Of a stretch of DNA of 64,000 nucleotides, positions 35,470-45,090 are shown piece by piece (the first letter of the stretch is position 1; every line of letters begins with the position of its first letter). Under the pieces are notes generated by a model, which was given only the letters and a program-made list of their open reading frames with translations, searched no databases and was not told where the DNA came from. Source of the DNA: Bradyrhizobiaceae bacterium (GTDB lineage Bacteria; Pseudomonadota; Alphaproteobacteria; Rhizobiales; Xanthobacteraceae); contig RXJJ01000003.1 of NCBI GenBank assembly GCA_003963145.1, positions 300,146 through 364,145 of the forward strand, in the 5' to 3' direction. Position numbers and translations under genes: made by a program.

Positions 35470-36570
35470 ATGTCGCAGCAGGCCTATCATCTCCGGCTGA
35501 CTGCGGCGCTAAAGCGCGAACTCGGCGGTCTTTCCCTGTCGGGCCCCACCGCCGCACTGGCTTTCCGCACCGCGCTTGCGAGCGTGCTGTCGATGCTTCT
35601 GGCGATGATCCTGCATCTCGACAATCCCTATTGGGCCGCGATCACCGCCGTCGCCATCATCCAGCCGGATATTCCAAGCTCGCTTCTGCGCAGCGTCGAT
35701 CGCTGTCTCGGCACCATCGCCGGGGCGGCTGTCGGCTATTTCGGCGCGCACTTTGTCGCGGACCATCTGATTTTTCAGCTCATCTGCGCAGCCGCCGTCA
35801 CCTTCGGCATTTACGGCATGGCGCGCAGCACTCATGGCTACGCGGTGCTGCTCGGCGCGGTCACGGTGATCCTTGTGATGTTCGGCGCGCTGGAAAAGCC
35901 GGATGCGGCGCTCAATCTTGCGGTCTATCGCTCGCTGGAGATCATGGTCGGTGTCGGCGTGGCCTATCTCGTCGAGCTCGCTTTCGCGCCCGTGAGCGAA
36001 GGCGGCCCCGCGGCTCCGAAACCCGGCATCTTCACCGGTCCGCTGGATGAAGGCCTGCTCGTGACCGGCATCACCGGCGGCATCGCCACCGCCAGCATTC
36101 CGGTGATCTGGAACGCGCTCGAATTGCCCGGCCTCGGCCAGACGCCGATCACCGCTTTCGTGATTCTGGTCGCGATGCAGCGCGAACCCGCATGGACCGC
36201 CGTCAACCGTCTCGCCGGATGCGTGATGGGCGGAATCTACGGCCTGCTCTGCATGCGCTTTGTCGACGACGATATCGTGGTCTGGCTCGCGCTGCTGTTT
36301 GCCGGCCTCTACGTCTCCAGTCATGTCAAACACGGCAATGGCGAAGCGGCTTACAGCGGCCATCAGGCGAGCGTCGCGATCATCCTGTCCATGGTGCAGG
36401 GACTGGGGCCGTCCCCCGATATCCTGCCCGCCATCAGCCGTCTTGTCGGCATCATCGGCGGCATCGTTGTCGTGATGCTCGCGCATGTCGTGCTGGCACC
36501 GCTCGTCGCGCGCGCCGTATCGTTCGTTCTCCATCGCAGAAGAATCGTGCCATCCAAGGCGGGAGAGTAA
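35470..36570 (+). CDS. FUSC-family inner membrane transporter
   Basis: The 366 residues carry about ten membrane helices. SVLSMLLAMILHLDNPYWAAITAVAIIQP and GTIAGAAVGYFGAH are typical of the fusaric acid resistance (FUSC) family, and the pattern repeats in the second half (GCVMGGIYGL). Full FUSC pumps such as AaeB have over 600 residues with a cytoplasmic domain; this is the short form. With the adjoining HlyD adaptor it probably exports aromatic acids or similar weak acids. GAGG precedes the ATG. Confidence 0.87.
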   Translation: MSQQAYHLRLTAALKRELGGLSLSGPTAALAFRTALASVLSMLLAMILHLDNPYWAAITAVAIIQPDIPSSLLRSVDRCLGTIAGAAVGYFGAHFVADHLIFQLICAAAVTFGIYGMARSTHGYAVLLGAVTVILVMFGALEKPDAALNLAVYRSLEIMVGVGVAYLVELAFAPVSEGGPAAPKPGIFTGPLDEGLLVTGITGGIATASIPVIWNALELPGLGQTPITAFVILVAMQREPAWTAVNRLAGCVMGGIYGLLCMRFVDDDIVVWLALLFAGLYVSSHVKHGNGEAAYSGHQASVAIILSMVQGLGPSPDILPAISRLVGIIGGIVVVMLAHVVLAPLVARAVSFVLHRRRIVPSKAGE

Positions 36571-36585
36571 CGGCGGCGCGCAGTC

Positions 36586-37338
36586 TCAGGGCTTCATCTG
36601 AGAAAGTGCCTGTTCCATCGGCGCTTTCGAAACGTGGATATATCCGGCGAACGGATGATCCATGTCGACGATCAGATTGAGCGCAGCCGATACCGAGAAG
36701 GATGCGACAACGAGAGCGACGACGACCGTTGCATTGGACGGCGCGAACAGCGCGAAACTCAGAAACAGCGCGCTCAGCCAGAAGACGATGACGAACCAGA
36801 ACGCACGCGGCGTGCGATTGTCCTGCTGCACGGCGAGAAGCCGGCTGTTCAGTTTCAGGTCCGCGACCAGCCGCAAGGCCGCCTTGCGCGCCAGTTTGTC
36901 GGCGTCGCTCTGCACGCTGAACGCACGCAGCCGTTCCTGAATATCGTCGAGCATCGCAACTGTCCGCAAATGATCGGCGATGGTGTTGGCGCTCGTTCCC
37001 CAGGTCTGCGCGATCTTTTCCTCGGTAAAGAGCCGCAGCAGATCGCGAATGGGCGCCGTCTCGGCGCCGAAATGCGCGGCTTCCCGATCCAGAAGAATCA
37101 GGCCGGAGCTGAATTGCTCGACCTCCCTCGCCGCCGTATCGAGATTGCTTTTGGCGCTTGCGACCATCAGTCCCAGGACCAGCGCCGCTAGAAGGCCGAC
37201 AATGCTCATGACCGCCTGCACGGTCTTCTGGGTCGGCCTCTCGTGATGGTCCCGGGGCAAAAGCCGGCCCAGAAACAGCCCGGCAACGGAGGCTCCGAAA
37301 ATACAGCAGAAAGCAACCAGTCCTATTCCAGTGAACAT
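36586..37338 (-). CDS. DUF4239 (bestrophin-like) membrane protein
   Basis: The 250 residues show four membrane helices in two pairs: about 5-25 and 44-62 at the start, and about 180-200 and 205-225 near the end. Between them lies a helical soluble part (EVEQFSSGLILLDREAAHFG, DKLARKAALRLVADLKLNSRLL). The tail DMDHPFAGYIHVSKAPMEQAL is a conserved DUF4239 feature. Channel activity is suggested by distant bestrophin likeness but not shown. Its 3' end is 15 bases from that of the FUSC gene, so the two converge. Confidence 0.82.
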   Translation of the reverse strand: MFTGIGLVAFCCIFGASVAGLFLGRLLPRDHHERPTQKTVQAVMSIVGLLAALVLGLMVASAKSNLDTAAREVEQFSSGLILLDREAAHFGAETAPIRDLLRLFTEEKIAQTWGTSANTIADHLRTVAMLDDIQERLRAFSVQSDADKLARKAALRLVADLKLNSRLLAVQQDNRTPRAFWFVIVFWLSALFLSFALFAPSNATVVVALVVASFSVSAALNLIVDMDHPFAGYIHVSKAPMEQALSQMKP

Positions 37339-37488
37339 TGTGCTGGCCCGAAGCGTTACGAACGGACGGCACGATCAGGGGCGGGCTGTTTGATGTCAAG
37401 GCAAGGGGGCCATGGAGCCATAAAATGGACCGGGTTGCGCCGTCATCTGGGGCCCGTAAAATGCAGCCGAACTGAACCGAGGTGAACG

Positions 37489-38406
37489 ATGAGCTGGATG
37501 CCTTCCAACGATCCCCTCCTCGGCGACGCGCCGTCCTGCGACGCCCTTGAACTCGACATCGTGCCGCGCACCCGCGACCTCGGCGACGGCTTTCAGGTCC
37601 GCCGCGCGCTGCCGCACGGCAAGCGGCAGATGGTGGGACCTTTCATCTTCTTCGATCATTTCGGGCCGGTGCAGTTTATCGCGGGCAAGGGCATGGACGT
37701 GCGCCCGCATCCCCATATCGGGCTTGCCACCGTCACCTATCTGTTCGACGGCGCCATCATGCATCGCGACAGCGAAGGCAATGTGCAGGAGATCCAGCCC
37801 GGCGCGATGAATTTGATGACCGCCGGACGCGGCATCGCGCATTCGGAGCGTACGCCCGACGTCCAGCGCGCGAACGGCCAGAGCATGCTGGGTCTGCAAA
37901 GCTGGATCGCGTTGCCCGCCGCGCGCGAGGAGATCGCGCCGTCGTTCCAGCATTATGGCGCGGCGAGCCTGCCGACCATCGAGGACACAGGCCTGAAAGT
38001 GCGCGTGATCGCGGGCTCGGCGTTCGGCGCAACCTCGCCGGTCGAGATGGTGTCACCGTGGTTCTACGCTGAAATCAATCTCGACGCCGGGATGAGCGCG
38101 CCGCTCGACCCGGACCATGAGGAGCGCGCGGTCTATATCGTCGAGGGCGAGATCGATGTCGCCGGCGACAAATTCCAGGGGCCGCGTCTTTTGATCTTCC
38201 GCCCCGGCGACCGCATCACCATCAAGGCGATCACGCCGGTGCGCATGATGTTCCTCGGCGGCACCGCGCTTGAAGGACCGCGCTATATCTGGTGGAATTT
38301 CGTCTCATCGAGCCGCGAGCGAATCGAGCAGGCGAAGGACGACTGGAAGAGCGGGCGTTTCGCCCATGTGCCGAACGAGCACGAATTCATACCGCTGCCC
38401 GAATGA
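37489..38406 (+). CDS. Pirin-family protein
   Basis: The 305 residues form a double cupin. The metal site is visible: VRPHPHIGLATVTYLFDG (two His), a His in MHRDSEGN and a Glu in GRGIAHSERTP. The C-terminal cupin ends IWWNFVSSSRERIEQAKDDWKSGRF, a pirin hallmark. Bacterial pirins may act as quercetinases or regulators of central metabolism; nothing here decides. GAGGTGA lies before the ATG. The malonyl-CoA decarboxylase gene follows after 40 bases. Confidence 0.92.
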   Translation: MSWMPSNDPLLGDAPSCDALELDIVPRTRDLGDGFQVRRALPHGKRQMVGPFIFFDHFGPVQFIAGKGMDVRPHPHIGLATVTYLFDGAIMHRDSEGNVQEIQPGAMNLMTAGRGIAHSERTPDVQRANGQSMLGLQSWIALPAAREEIAPSFQHYGAASLPTIEDTGLKVRVIAGSAFGATSPVEMVSPWFYAEINLDAGMSAPLDPDHEERAVYIVEGEIDVAGDKFQGPRLLIFRPGDRITIKAITPVRMMFLGGTALEGPRYIWWNFVSSSRERIEQAKDDWKSGRFAHVPNEHEFIPLPE

Positions 38407-38446
38407 CAGGTTGCCGTTCGCTGCGGAATAAAGCTGGGAGACAAAG

Positions 38447-39832
38447 ATGCCGACACTGGGATTTGATCGCGCGCCGGAGTTCCTGAGCAATCTGCTCGGC
38501 ACCCTGACCGAGCGCGGACGGTACTTGCTGCGCGGCCTGACCCAATCTTCCGCACCACACGCGCTGAGCGACGGCGAACTGATCGAGCTTGGCGAGGCGC
38601 TGTTGTCGCGGCGCGGCGAAGCCACCGGCGTCGCATTGGCGCAGACCCTGCTCGCCGGCTACGACGCCGCCGCCCCGGAGGAGCGCATCGCTTTTCTCAA
38701 GGCACTCGCCGACATGTTCGGGCCCGATCAGCGGGAAATCGAGAAAGCGATGGACGACGTCCGCAAGGACGATTTCAGTCCGGCCGCCGTCAGCGCGCTT
38801 CACAACGCGGCCGAGCCGCGGCGGCAGGAGCTGATCCGCCGGCTCAATCTCGCCCCCGGCGGCACCGCCGCGCTGGTGCGCATGCGCGAGGCGCTGCTGG
38901 CCAATATGGGTGAGCACCCGCAATTGCAACCGGTGGACAGCGATTTCATGCACCTCTTTGCTTCGTGGTTCAATCGCGGATTCCTCGTGCTGCACCGGAT
39001 CGACTGGACCACGCCAGCCAACATTCTGGAAAAGATCATCCGCTACGAGGCGGTGCATGCCATCCGCAACTGGGACGATCTGCGCAACCGCCTCGCGCCG
39101 AGCGACCGGCGCTGTTACGGCTTTTTTCATCCCCAGCTTGTCGATGAGCCGCTGATCTTTGTCGAAGTCGCGCTGACGCGCGATACGCCATCCAGCATCG
39201 CGCCGCTGCTGGAGGACAACCGCACGCCGATCGCCGCGGCGCAGGCCACGACCGCCGTGTTCTATTCGATCTCGAACACGCAGCGGGGTCTCGGCGGCAT
39301 TTCCTTCGGCAACTTCCTGATCAAGCAGGTCGTGGAAGACCTGAAGCGCGAACTGCCGAACCTCCACACCTTCGTCACTCTCTCGCCCGTGCCGGGTTTC
39401 GCCACGTGGCTGGGGCGCGAACGCGCGGCGGAGGATTCGGCGTTTCTCGATGCCGCGGACAAGGACACGTTATCGGTTCTCGACCAGCCGGGCTGGCAGA
39501 ACGATGCGATAATCGCCGAGCGCGTGCGTCCTGTACTGCTTGGGGCCGCCGCTCATTATTTTCTGGAAGCGAAAGACCGGCGCGGACGACAGATCGACCC
39601 GGTCGCGCGCTTCCATCTCGGCAACGGCGCGCGGCTGGAGCGGCTGAACTTCCTCGGCGACATGTCGGACAAGGGCCTGAAGCAATCGCACGGCCTGATG
39701 GTGAATTATTGCTACGCCCTCGACGAGATCGAAAGCAATCACGAAGCCTTCGTCGAGAAGGGCACGGTGGCAGCGTCGGCAGCGGTCCGCAAGCTGCTGC
39801 GCACGCGAGCCAGTTCGACCCACGCAGCCTGA
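38447..39832 (+). CDS. Malonyl-CoA decarboxylase
   Basis: The 461 residues fit the bacterial enzyme, which converts malonyl-CoA to acetyl-CoA and CO2. The helical N-terminal domain carries the oligomer contacts, and the catalytic domain has RCYGFFHPQLVDEPLIFVEVAL, STQRGLGGISFGNFLIKQV-like and VARFHLGNGARLERLNFLGD, the last holding the catalytic His region. It ends with KGLKQSHGLMVNYCYAL. GGGAG precedes the ATG. The enzyme may serve malonate use or remove inhibitory malonyl-CoA; no mat transporter or synthetase genes lie nearby. Confidence 0.93.
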   Translation: MPTLGFDRAPEFLSNLLGTLTERGRYLLRGLTQSSAPHALSDGELIELGEALLSRRGEATGVALAQTLLAGYDAAAPEERIAFLKALADMFGPDQREIEKAMDDVRKDDFSPAAVSALHNAAEPRRQELIRRLNLAPGGTAALVRMREALLANMGEHPQLQPVDSDFMHLFASWFNRGFLVLHRIDWTTPANILEKIIRYEAVHAIRNWDDLRNRLAPSDRRCYGFFHPQLVDEPLIFVEVALTRDTPSSIAPLLEDNRTPIAAAQATTAVFYSISNTQRGLGGISFGNFLIKQVVEDLKRELPNLHTFVTLSPVPGFATWLGRERAAEDSAFLDAADKDTLSVLDQPGWQNDAIIAERVRPVLLGAAAHYFLEAKDRRGRQIDPVARFHLGNGARLERLNFLGDMSDKGLKQSHGLMVNYCYALDEIESNHEAFVEKGTVAASAAVRKLLRTRASSTHAA

Positions 39833-39900
39833 TTGTTTGGAATCTGAATAAGCGGCAAGAAAAGCGATAAGAGCGGCGCGGCTCAGGCCGCGCCCGCGAA

Positions 39901-40230
39901 TCAGGCCGCGCCGGCGAGAAACGCCTCGCGGCGTCCGATCATGCGCTCTGCGGCGATCTTCGCCTGCGCCTTGGTATCGGTTGCGCAGGTGCGATATTCG
40001 AGATCGGGCAGATGCGCTTCACGTTTGATGAAGAATGTCGCCAGCGAGCGCGACGGGGCACCGATGCGAGCCAGCGCCTCGGCCAGACTGTCGACCGCGC
40101 CGAAGGCATAAAGCGCGCCGGTGCTGGCGTTACGCACCTCGTAAATGCCGGGACCGATGGGGGCCTCAAGCCTGTCGCCCGGAACGCCTTTGGGATAGCT
40201 CTTCCATTCACCCCATGTCGCGATCATCAT
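39901..40230 (-). CDS. Hypothetical protein with degenerate GIY-YIG-like segment
   Basis: From the ATG at 40230 (GAGG just before; ATG at 40227 equally possible) the product has 109 residues. The middle reads GPGIYEVRNASTGALYAFGAV, with the spacing of the two GIY-YIG strands but YAFG in place of YIG. The catalytic Arg and Glu of true nucleases are not clear, so it may be an inactive relative or a coincidence. The tail contains RMIGRREAFLAGAA. The open frame runs up to 40437 but without coding character. Confidence 0.55.
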   Translation of the reverse strand: MMIATWGEWKSYPKGVPGDRLEAPIGPGIYEVRNASTGALYAFGAVDSLAEALARIGAPSRSLATFFIKREAHLPDLEYRTCATDTKAQAKIAAERMIGRREAFLAGAA

Positions 40231-40378
40231 AGCCTCGATTTCTGTAAACGTTGAAATGAAACGCGCACACGTTTGTGTCTGATGAACGCCAACAGGTTCA
40301 TTTCGTTCCAAGTACCGCCGAGCTAATCGCGTCCGGCGATCAAAACAAGGCAATCGCCAAGCGTTTAAAGCATGGCTG

Positions 40379-41380
40379 CTAGACGGATAACCCGTGCTGC
40401 TGTGCGAGAACCTTGAGCGACGTCTGGGGCCGCGCACCGATATGCTGGATCACCTCGGCCGCCGCGAGCGCGCCGAGCCGTCCCGCCTCTTCGTGGGTAA
40501 AGCCGCGCACGAGGCCAAACAGGAAGCCTGCGGCGAACAGGTCGCCCGCACCTGTGGTATCGACAACTTGACTCACCGGAAACGCCGGCACCGGCGTGAC
40601 GCTGTCCCTTGTGGCGACGACGCAGCCCTTTTCGCTGCGCGTCACGACGCCGAGCGTGGCATCGTCGCGAAGCTGGGTCAGCGCCTTGTCGAAATCCTGC
40701 GTTTCGTAGAGCGACGTGAGTTCAGCCTCGTTGGCGAAAATCAGATCGACTGTCCTGCCGCGCATCAGATCAAGGAATTCGGCGCGATACCGCCCGACAC
40801 AGAAGGCATCCGACAGTGTCAGCGCCACCATGCGTCCATTGTCATGCGCGATCTTCGCCGCCTTGACGAAAGCCTCCTTCGCGCTTTTGGGGTCCCACAG
40901 ATAGCCCTCCAGATAGACGATCTTCGACGCCGCGATCTTCGCTTCGTCGATGTCAGCGGGGGTCAAATCCTGCGCCGCGCCGAGATAGGTGTTCATGGTG
41001 CGCTCGCCATCCGGCGTCACCAGAATGTAGGAGCATCCGGTCGCTGGTCCGCTCGCGGCCGGCGGTGTGTCGAACGCCACTTTCGCCGCGCGGATGTCGT
41101 GGGTGTAGAGATTGCCGATCTGGTCGTTCTTGACCTTGCCGATATAGGCTGCACGCGCGCCGAAATCGGCGACCCCGACGATGGTGTTGGCCGCCGAGCC
41201 GCCGGAAATTTCCGTCGCCGGACCCATCGCCTGATAGACTGCGCTCGCCCGCGCCTCGTCGATCAGTGCCATCGCGCCTTTGGACATGCCATGGGCTGCC
41301 AGGAAGGCGTCGTCGGTTTTCACCAGAATGTCGAAAATGGCATTGCCGATTCCGAGCACGTCATATTGGGCGGTGGTCAT
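40379..41380 (-). CDS. Adenosine kinase (PfkB family sugar kinase)
   Basis: The 333 residues start with YDVLGIGNAIFDILVKTDD, have the GG motif in EISGGSAANTIVGVADFGA, and close with DTTGAGDLFAAGFLFG, the anion-hole and catalytic Asp segment of ribokinases. The long inserts and the ATGCSYILVTPDGERTMNTYLG segment match the group annotated as adenosine kinase in alphaproteobacteria. It would phosphorylate adenosine to AMP. It is divergent from murJ. AGGA stands upstream of the ATG. Confidence 0.88.
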   Translation of the reverse strand: MTTAQYDVLGIGNAIFDILVKTDDAFLAAHGMSKGAMALIDEARASAVYQAMGPATEISGGSAANTIVGVADFGARAAYIGKVKNDQIGNLYTHDIRAAKVAFDTPPAASGPATGCSYILVTPDGERTMNTYLGAAQDLTPADIDEAKIAASKIVYLEGYLWDPKSAKEAFVKAAKIAHDNGRMVALTLSDAFCVGRYRAEFLDLMRGRTVDLIFANEAELTSLYETQDFDKALTQLRDDATLGVVTRSEKGCVVATRDSVTPVPAFPVSQVVDTTGAGDLFAAGFLFGLVRGFTHEEAGRLGALAAAEVIQHIGARPQTSLKVLAQQHGLSV

Positions 41381-41529
41381 TAAGATTAATCCTGCTGGAA
41401 GGGCGAGAGAGCGGACGAAATCCGCTATGAATGACTATGAATGGCTGCGCCCGCGACCTATCAGACACCGTGTCCGCCAGCAAGCCAGCGTCTTTCAAAC
41501 ATCCCGATAAATAGCGCTAGAATAAGTCC

Positions 41530-43086
41530 ATGATCCGGCACCTTCTCACCGTTTCCTGCGGCACGCTGGTCTCCCGTATTCTGGGATTTATCCGCGATTC
41601 GCTGATCGCGGCGCTGCTCGGCGCGGGACCGGTCGCGGACGCGTTTCTGGTCGCGTTCCAGTTCATCAATGTGGCGCGGCGCTCGCTGGCGGAAGGCTCT
41701 CTCAACGCCGCGCTGGTGCCGGGGTATCTGCGGCTGCGCGGAACCGAGGGCACGACCGCCGCCGCGGCCTTCGCGGGCCGCGTGCTCGGCAGCGTCAGCG
41801 TCGTTCTCATCGCGATCGCTGCGGGTCTGTTCGCGCTGATGCCGCTCGTGATCTCGCTGCTCGCGCCGGGTTTCATCGGCAGCGACACGCTGCACCTCGC
41901 GGTCGACAACGCACGGCTGATGATGCCGTATTTCGCCTTCGTCGGCCCGGTCACGGTAATGATGGGCGTGCTGAACGCCGAGCACCGCTTCCTGCTCACC
42001 GCCTTCGCGCCCGTGCTGTTCAATCTGACATTGATCGCGGCGCTGGTCGTGCTTCTGGTCTGGCAGCACGATCCGCTGTTTTCCGCCACCGTGATCGCGG
42101 CCACCGTCGGCATCGCGGGCCTGTTCCAGACCCTGATCCTGATCCAGCGCCGTCCCGGACGTCCGGGCATCGCCACGCCGGTGCGAGTGTCGTTCGATCC
42201 GCAGATACGCGGCTTCTACCGCAAGGGCATTCCCGGCATGATCGCCAATGCCTGCCCGCAATTCCTGATCGTCGGCGGCGCGATCATCGCATCCGCCTCC
42301 CCCGCCGCGGTGTCGTGGCTCTATTTCGCAAATCGCCTGATCGAACTGCCGCTCGGCATGGTCGGCGTCGCGATGGGCGCGGTGCTGATGCCCGAACTCA
42401 CCCGCGCGATTCAGGGCAACGATCACGCCGCGCTGACACACGCCGAATCCCGCGCCTTCGAGCTTGCGACCGCGCTCGCGGTTCCCGCGACCATTGCCCT
42501 CATCGTGCTGAACCAGCCGATCGTCCGTATCCTGTTCGAGCACGGCGCATTCACCGCGCAGGATACCCAGTCCACCGCGCAGGCGCTGGCGCTGCTCGCC
42601 ATCGGCCTGCCGGCGCATGTCCTCATCAAGATATTGTCGGCGGCCTTCTTCGCCCGCGACGATACCAGAACGCCACTCTACGCCACGCTGGCAGGCATCG
42701 GCACGGCCGTGATGACAGGCCTTGCCCTGCATCGTGTGTCCGGTGCAAGCGGTGTCGCCATCGGCGTGTCACTGGGCGCGTGGTTCTGCGCCGTGCTGTT
42801 GCTCTGGCGCGGCGCGACCACTTTCGGATTTTCGCTCGACGCCACCGCGCGCCAGCGCCTGCCGCGCATCTTGCTCTGCGCCATCATCATGGGCGCAACG
42901 CTGCTCACCTCGGACATTTTCGTCGCTCCCGTGATGGAAAATGCCGCCTTGATCGCGCAGCTCACGATTCTCGGCGGACTGGTGGCGGCCGGTATCTCGC
43001 TTTACGGCCTGCTGCTCGATCTGTTCGGCGTGGTGAGCTGGGGCGAGGCCATTGTCGGCTTGCGCGAACGCGATCCGAAAGATTAA
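41530..43086 (+). CDS. murJ: Lipid II flippase MurJ (MviN)
   Basis: The 518 residues carry about 14 membrane helices. The N-terminal TVSCGTLVSRILGFIRDSLIAALLGAGPVADAFLVAF is the MurJ signature including the conserved arginines of the cavity, and SLAEGSLNAALVPGY follows. MurJ moves lipid II across the inner membrane for peptidoglycan synthesis. The gene opens a long plus-strand run; trpS follows about 100 bases later. The start has no strong ribosome binding site but agrees with family length. Confidence 0.96.
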   Translation: MIRHLLTVSCGTLVSRILGFIRDSLIAALLGAGPVADAFLVAFQFINVARRSLAEGSLNAALVPGYLRLRGTEGTTAAAAFAGRVLGSVSVVLIAIAAGLFALMPLVISLLAPGFIGSDTLHLAVDNARLMMPYFAFVGPVTVMMGVLNAEHRFLLTAFAPVLFNLTLIAALVVLLVWQHDPLFSATVIAATVGIAGLFQTLILIQRRPGRPGIATPVRVSFDPQIRGFYRKGIPGMIANACPQFLIVGGAIIASASPAAVSWLYFANRLIELPLGMVGVAMGAVLMPELTRAIQGNDHAALTHAESRAFELATALAVPATIALIVLNQPIVRILFEHGAFTAQDTQSTAQALALLAIGLPAHVLIKILSAAFFARDDTRTPLYATLAGIGTAVMTGLALHRVSGASGVAIGVSLGAWFCAVLLLWRGATTFGFSLDATARQRLPRILLCAIIMGATLLTSDIFVAPVMENAALIAQLTILGGLVAAGISLYGLLLDLFGVVSWGEAIVGLRERDPKD

Positions 43087-43186
43087 TCCGCAGAATTGAT
43101 GCCGGGTTGCGCTCGCAGGCATATTGCGAACTTGCGAACCCCACACTAAACAGGCCGCCAAACAGCGCTCTTTCCGGGACCATTCC

Positions 43187-44221
43187 ATGCCGACCGAACG
43201 GGTTTTTTCAGGCGTCCAGCCGACGGGCAATCTGCACCTCGGCAATTACCTCGGCGCCATCGTCAATTTCGTCAAACTGCAGGACAGATACGACTGCATC
43301 TATTGCGTGGTCGATCTGCACGCCATCACGGTGTGGCAGGATCCCGTTGAGCTGACCCGCAACATCCGCGAGGTCACCGCCGCCTTCATCGCCGCCGGCG
43401 TCGATCCGAAGAAGCACATCGTCTTCAACCAGAGCCAGGTCGCCGAACACGCCGAGCTGGCCTGGGTGTTCAACTGCGTGGCGCGGCTCGGCTGGCTCAA
43501 CCGCATGACCCAGTTCAAGGAGAAGGCGGGCAAGGATCGCGAGAACGCCTCGGTCGGCCTTTACGCCTATCCGAACCTGATGGCCGCCGACATTCTGGTG
43601 TATCGCGCCACCCATGTGCCGGTCGGCGAGGACCAGAAGCAGCATCTGGAACTGGCGCGCGACATCGCGCAGAAATTCAACAACGATTTTTCGGATTCCA
43701 TCCGCGCGCATGGATTTGCCGAAAAATTCTTTCCGCAGCCCGAGCCGCTGATCACCGGCCCGGCGACGCGCGTGATGTCGCTGCGCGACGGCTCGAAGAA
43801 AATGTCGAAATCCGACCCTTCGGATTATTCGCGCATCAACCTGACCGACGACGCGGACACGATCGCGCAGAAGATCCGCAAGGCGAAGACAGATCCGGAA
43901 CCGCTGCCGTCCGAGGAAAAAGGTCTCGAGACGCGGCCCGAAGCGGACAATCTGGTCGGCATCTATGCCGCGCTGTCGGGCCGCAGCAAGGCGGATATCC
44001 TGCATGAATTCGGCGGCGGACAATTCTCCAGCTTCAAATCGACGCTGGTCGATCTTTCGGTCGACAAGCTCGGACCGATCGGGGCAGAGATGAAGCGGCT
44101 GACGGCGGATACCGCCTATGTCGATTCCGTGCTGGCGGATGGCGCCGACCGCGCCCGCGTCATTGCCGCAGAAACGATGAACGCCGTGAAGGATATCGTC
44201 GGTTTCATCCGGAAGCCGTGA
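43187..44221 (+). CDS. trpS: Tryptophanyl-tRNA synthetase
   Basis: From the ATG at 43187 the protein has 344 residues, a class I synthetase. The HIGH-like motif is [12 protein letters not shown] and the KMSKS loop is [49 protein letters not shown] is the conserved tryptophan and ATP site. It charges tRNA-Trp. An in-frame start at 43124 would add 21 residues of non-family sequence. A possible terminator lies about 55 bases downstream. Confidence 0.97.
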   Translation: MPTERVFSGVQPTGNLHLGNYLGAIVNFVKLQDRYDCIYCVVDLHAITVWQDPVELTRNIREVTAAFIAAGVDPKKHIVFNQSQVAEHAELAWVFNCVARLGWLNRMTQFKEKAGKDRENASVGLYAYPNLMAADILVYRATHVPVGEDQKQHLELARDIAQKFNNDFSDSIRAHGFAEKFFPQPEPLITGPATRVMSLRDGSKKMSKSDPSDYSRINLTDDADTIAQKIRKAKTDPEPLPSEEKGLETRPEADNLVGIYAALSGRSKADILHEFGGGQFSSFKSTLVDLSVDKLGPIGAEMKRLTADTAYVDSVLADGADRARVIAAETMNAVKDIVGFIRKP

Positions 44222-44276
44222 TGCCGCATGGCTCGTCATGTCCCCGGACATGCCAAGGTAATTACCGCCAAACCCT

Positions 44277-44304
44277 CGATCATGTCACTTGATCGTGCTT
44301 TTTT
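44277..44304 (+). terminator. Possible terminator after trpS
   Basis: CGATCA (44277-44282) pairs with TGATCG (44290-44295) over a seven-base loop, followed by TGC and six T. The stem is short. A second small hairpin (CATGTC / GACATG, 44237-44252) lies just before it. Confidence 0.45.
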
Positions 44305-44382
44305 CGCCGCCATCTGTTAGAAGCGACAGCACTTTTAACCCGAACGCGCCGGCCTTGAACCGGCGATGAGCCGGAGACCACA

Positions 44383-44943
44383 ATGTTCATCCAGACCGAA
44401 GCCACCCCCAATCCCGCCACGCTGAAATTCATCCCCGGACGCACCGTGCTCGACAGCGGCACGATGGAGTTCGTCGATCGCGAAAGCGCAGCGCGCTCGC
44501 CGCTCGCCGCCAAGCTGTTCGAGGTGCCGGGCGTGACCGGCGTGTTCTACGGTTCCGATTTCGTGACCGTCACCAAGACCGACGGCGACTGGCAGCACCT
44601 CAAGCCGTCGATCCTCGGCGTCATCATGGAACACTACATGTCCGGCGCGCCGCTGCTGGCGGACGGCGAAGCCGCCGATGGCGCGCACAAGGACGAGTTC
44701 TTCAGCGAAGCCGACGCCGAGACCGTCGAAATCATCAAGGACCTGATCGAGACGCGCGTGCGCCCGGCTGTCGCGCAGGACGGCGGCGACATCACCTTCC
44801 GCGGCTTCAAGGAAGGCGTGGTCTATCTCGACATGAAGGGCTCCTGCGCGGGCTGTCCCTCCTCCACCGCAACGCTCCAGCACGGCATCCAGAACCTCCT
44901 GAAACATTTCGTGCCGGATGTGGTCGAAGTCCGGCCGATGTGA
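44383..44943 (+). CDS. NifU-type iron-sulfur scaffold/carrier (NfuA-like)
   Basis: The 186 residues have an N-terminal Nfu domain (FIQTEATPNPATLKFIPG) and a C-terminal NifU domain with the cluster-binding pair CAGCPSS and the RPAVAQDGGDITF motif. Such proteins pass Fe-S clusters from the assembly machinery to enzymes; MiaB, encoded 2 kb downstream, is a known kind of client. GGAG precedes the ATG. A terminator-like hairpin follows. Confidence 0.94.
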   Translation: MFIQTEATPNPATLKFIPGRTVLDSGTMEFVDRESAARSPLAAKLFEVPGVTGVFYGSDFVTVTKTDGDWQHLKPSILGVIMEHYMSGAPLLADGEAADGAHKDEFFSEADAETVEIIKDLIETRVRPAVAQDGGDITFRGFKEGVVYLDMKGSCAGCPSSTATLQHGIQNLLKHFVPDVVEVRPM

Positions 44944-45001
44944 CGGCCCTTGATTTGCAAAACGGCCGGCACTGGCCGCCGACAATTCGTCTAAAAACAG
45001 C

Positions 45002-45031
45002 AGGGGCAGCGCCGAAACGCTTGCCCCTTTT
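45002..45031 (+). terminator. Rho-independent terminator after the nfuA-like gene
   Basis: AGGGGCAGCG (45002-45011) pairs with CGCTTGCCCCT (45018-45028, one bulged T) across a CCGAAA loop, followed by TTT. Confidence 0.7.
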
Positions 45032-45090
45032 GCATTTGCGCGGCAGTTTGCGGGCGATTTCATAAACCTTGCGTATCCGGTGCTTTTCGC

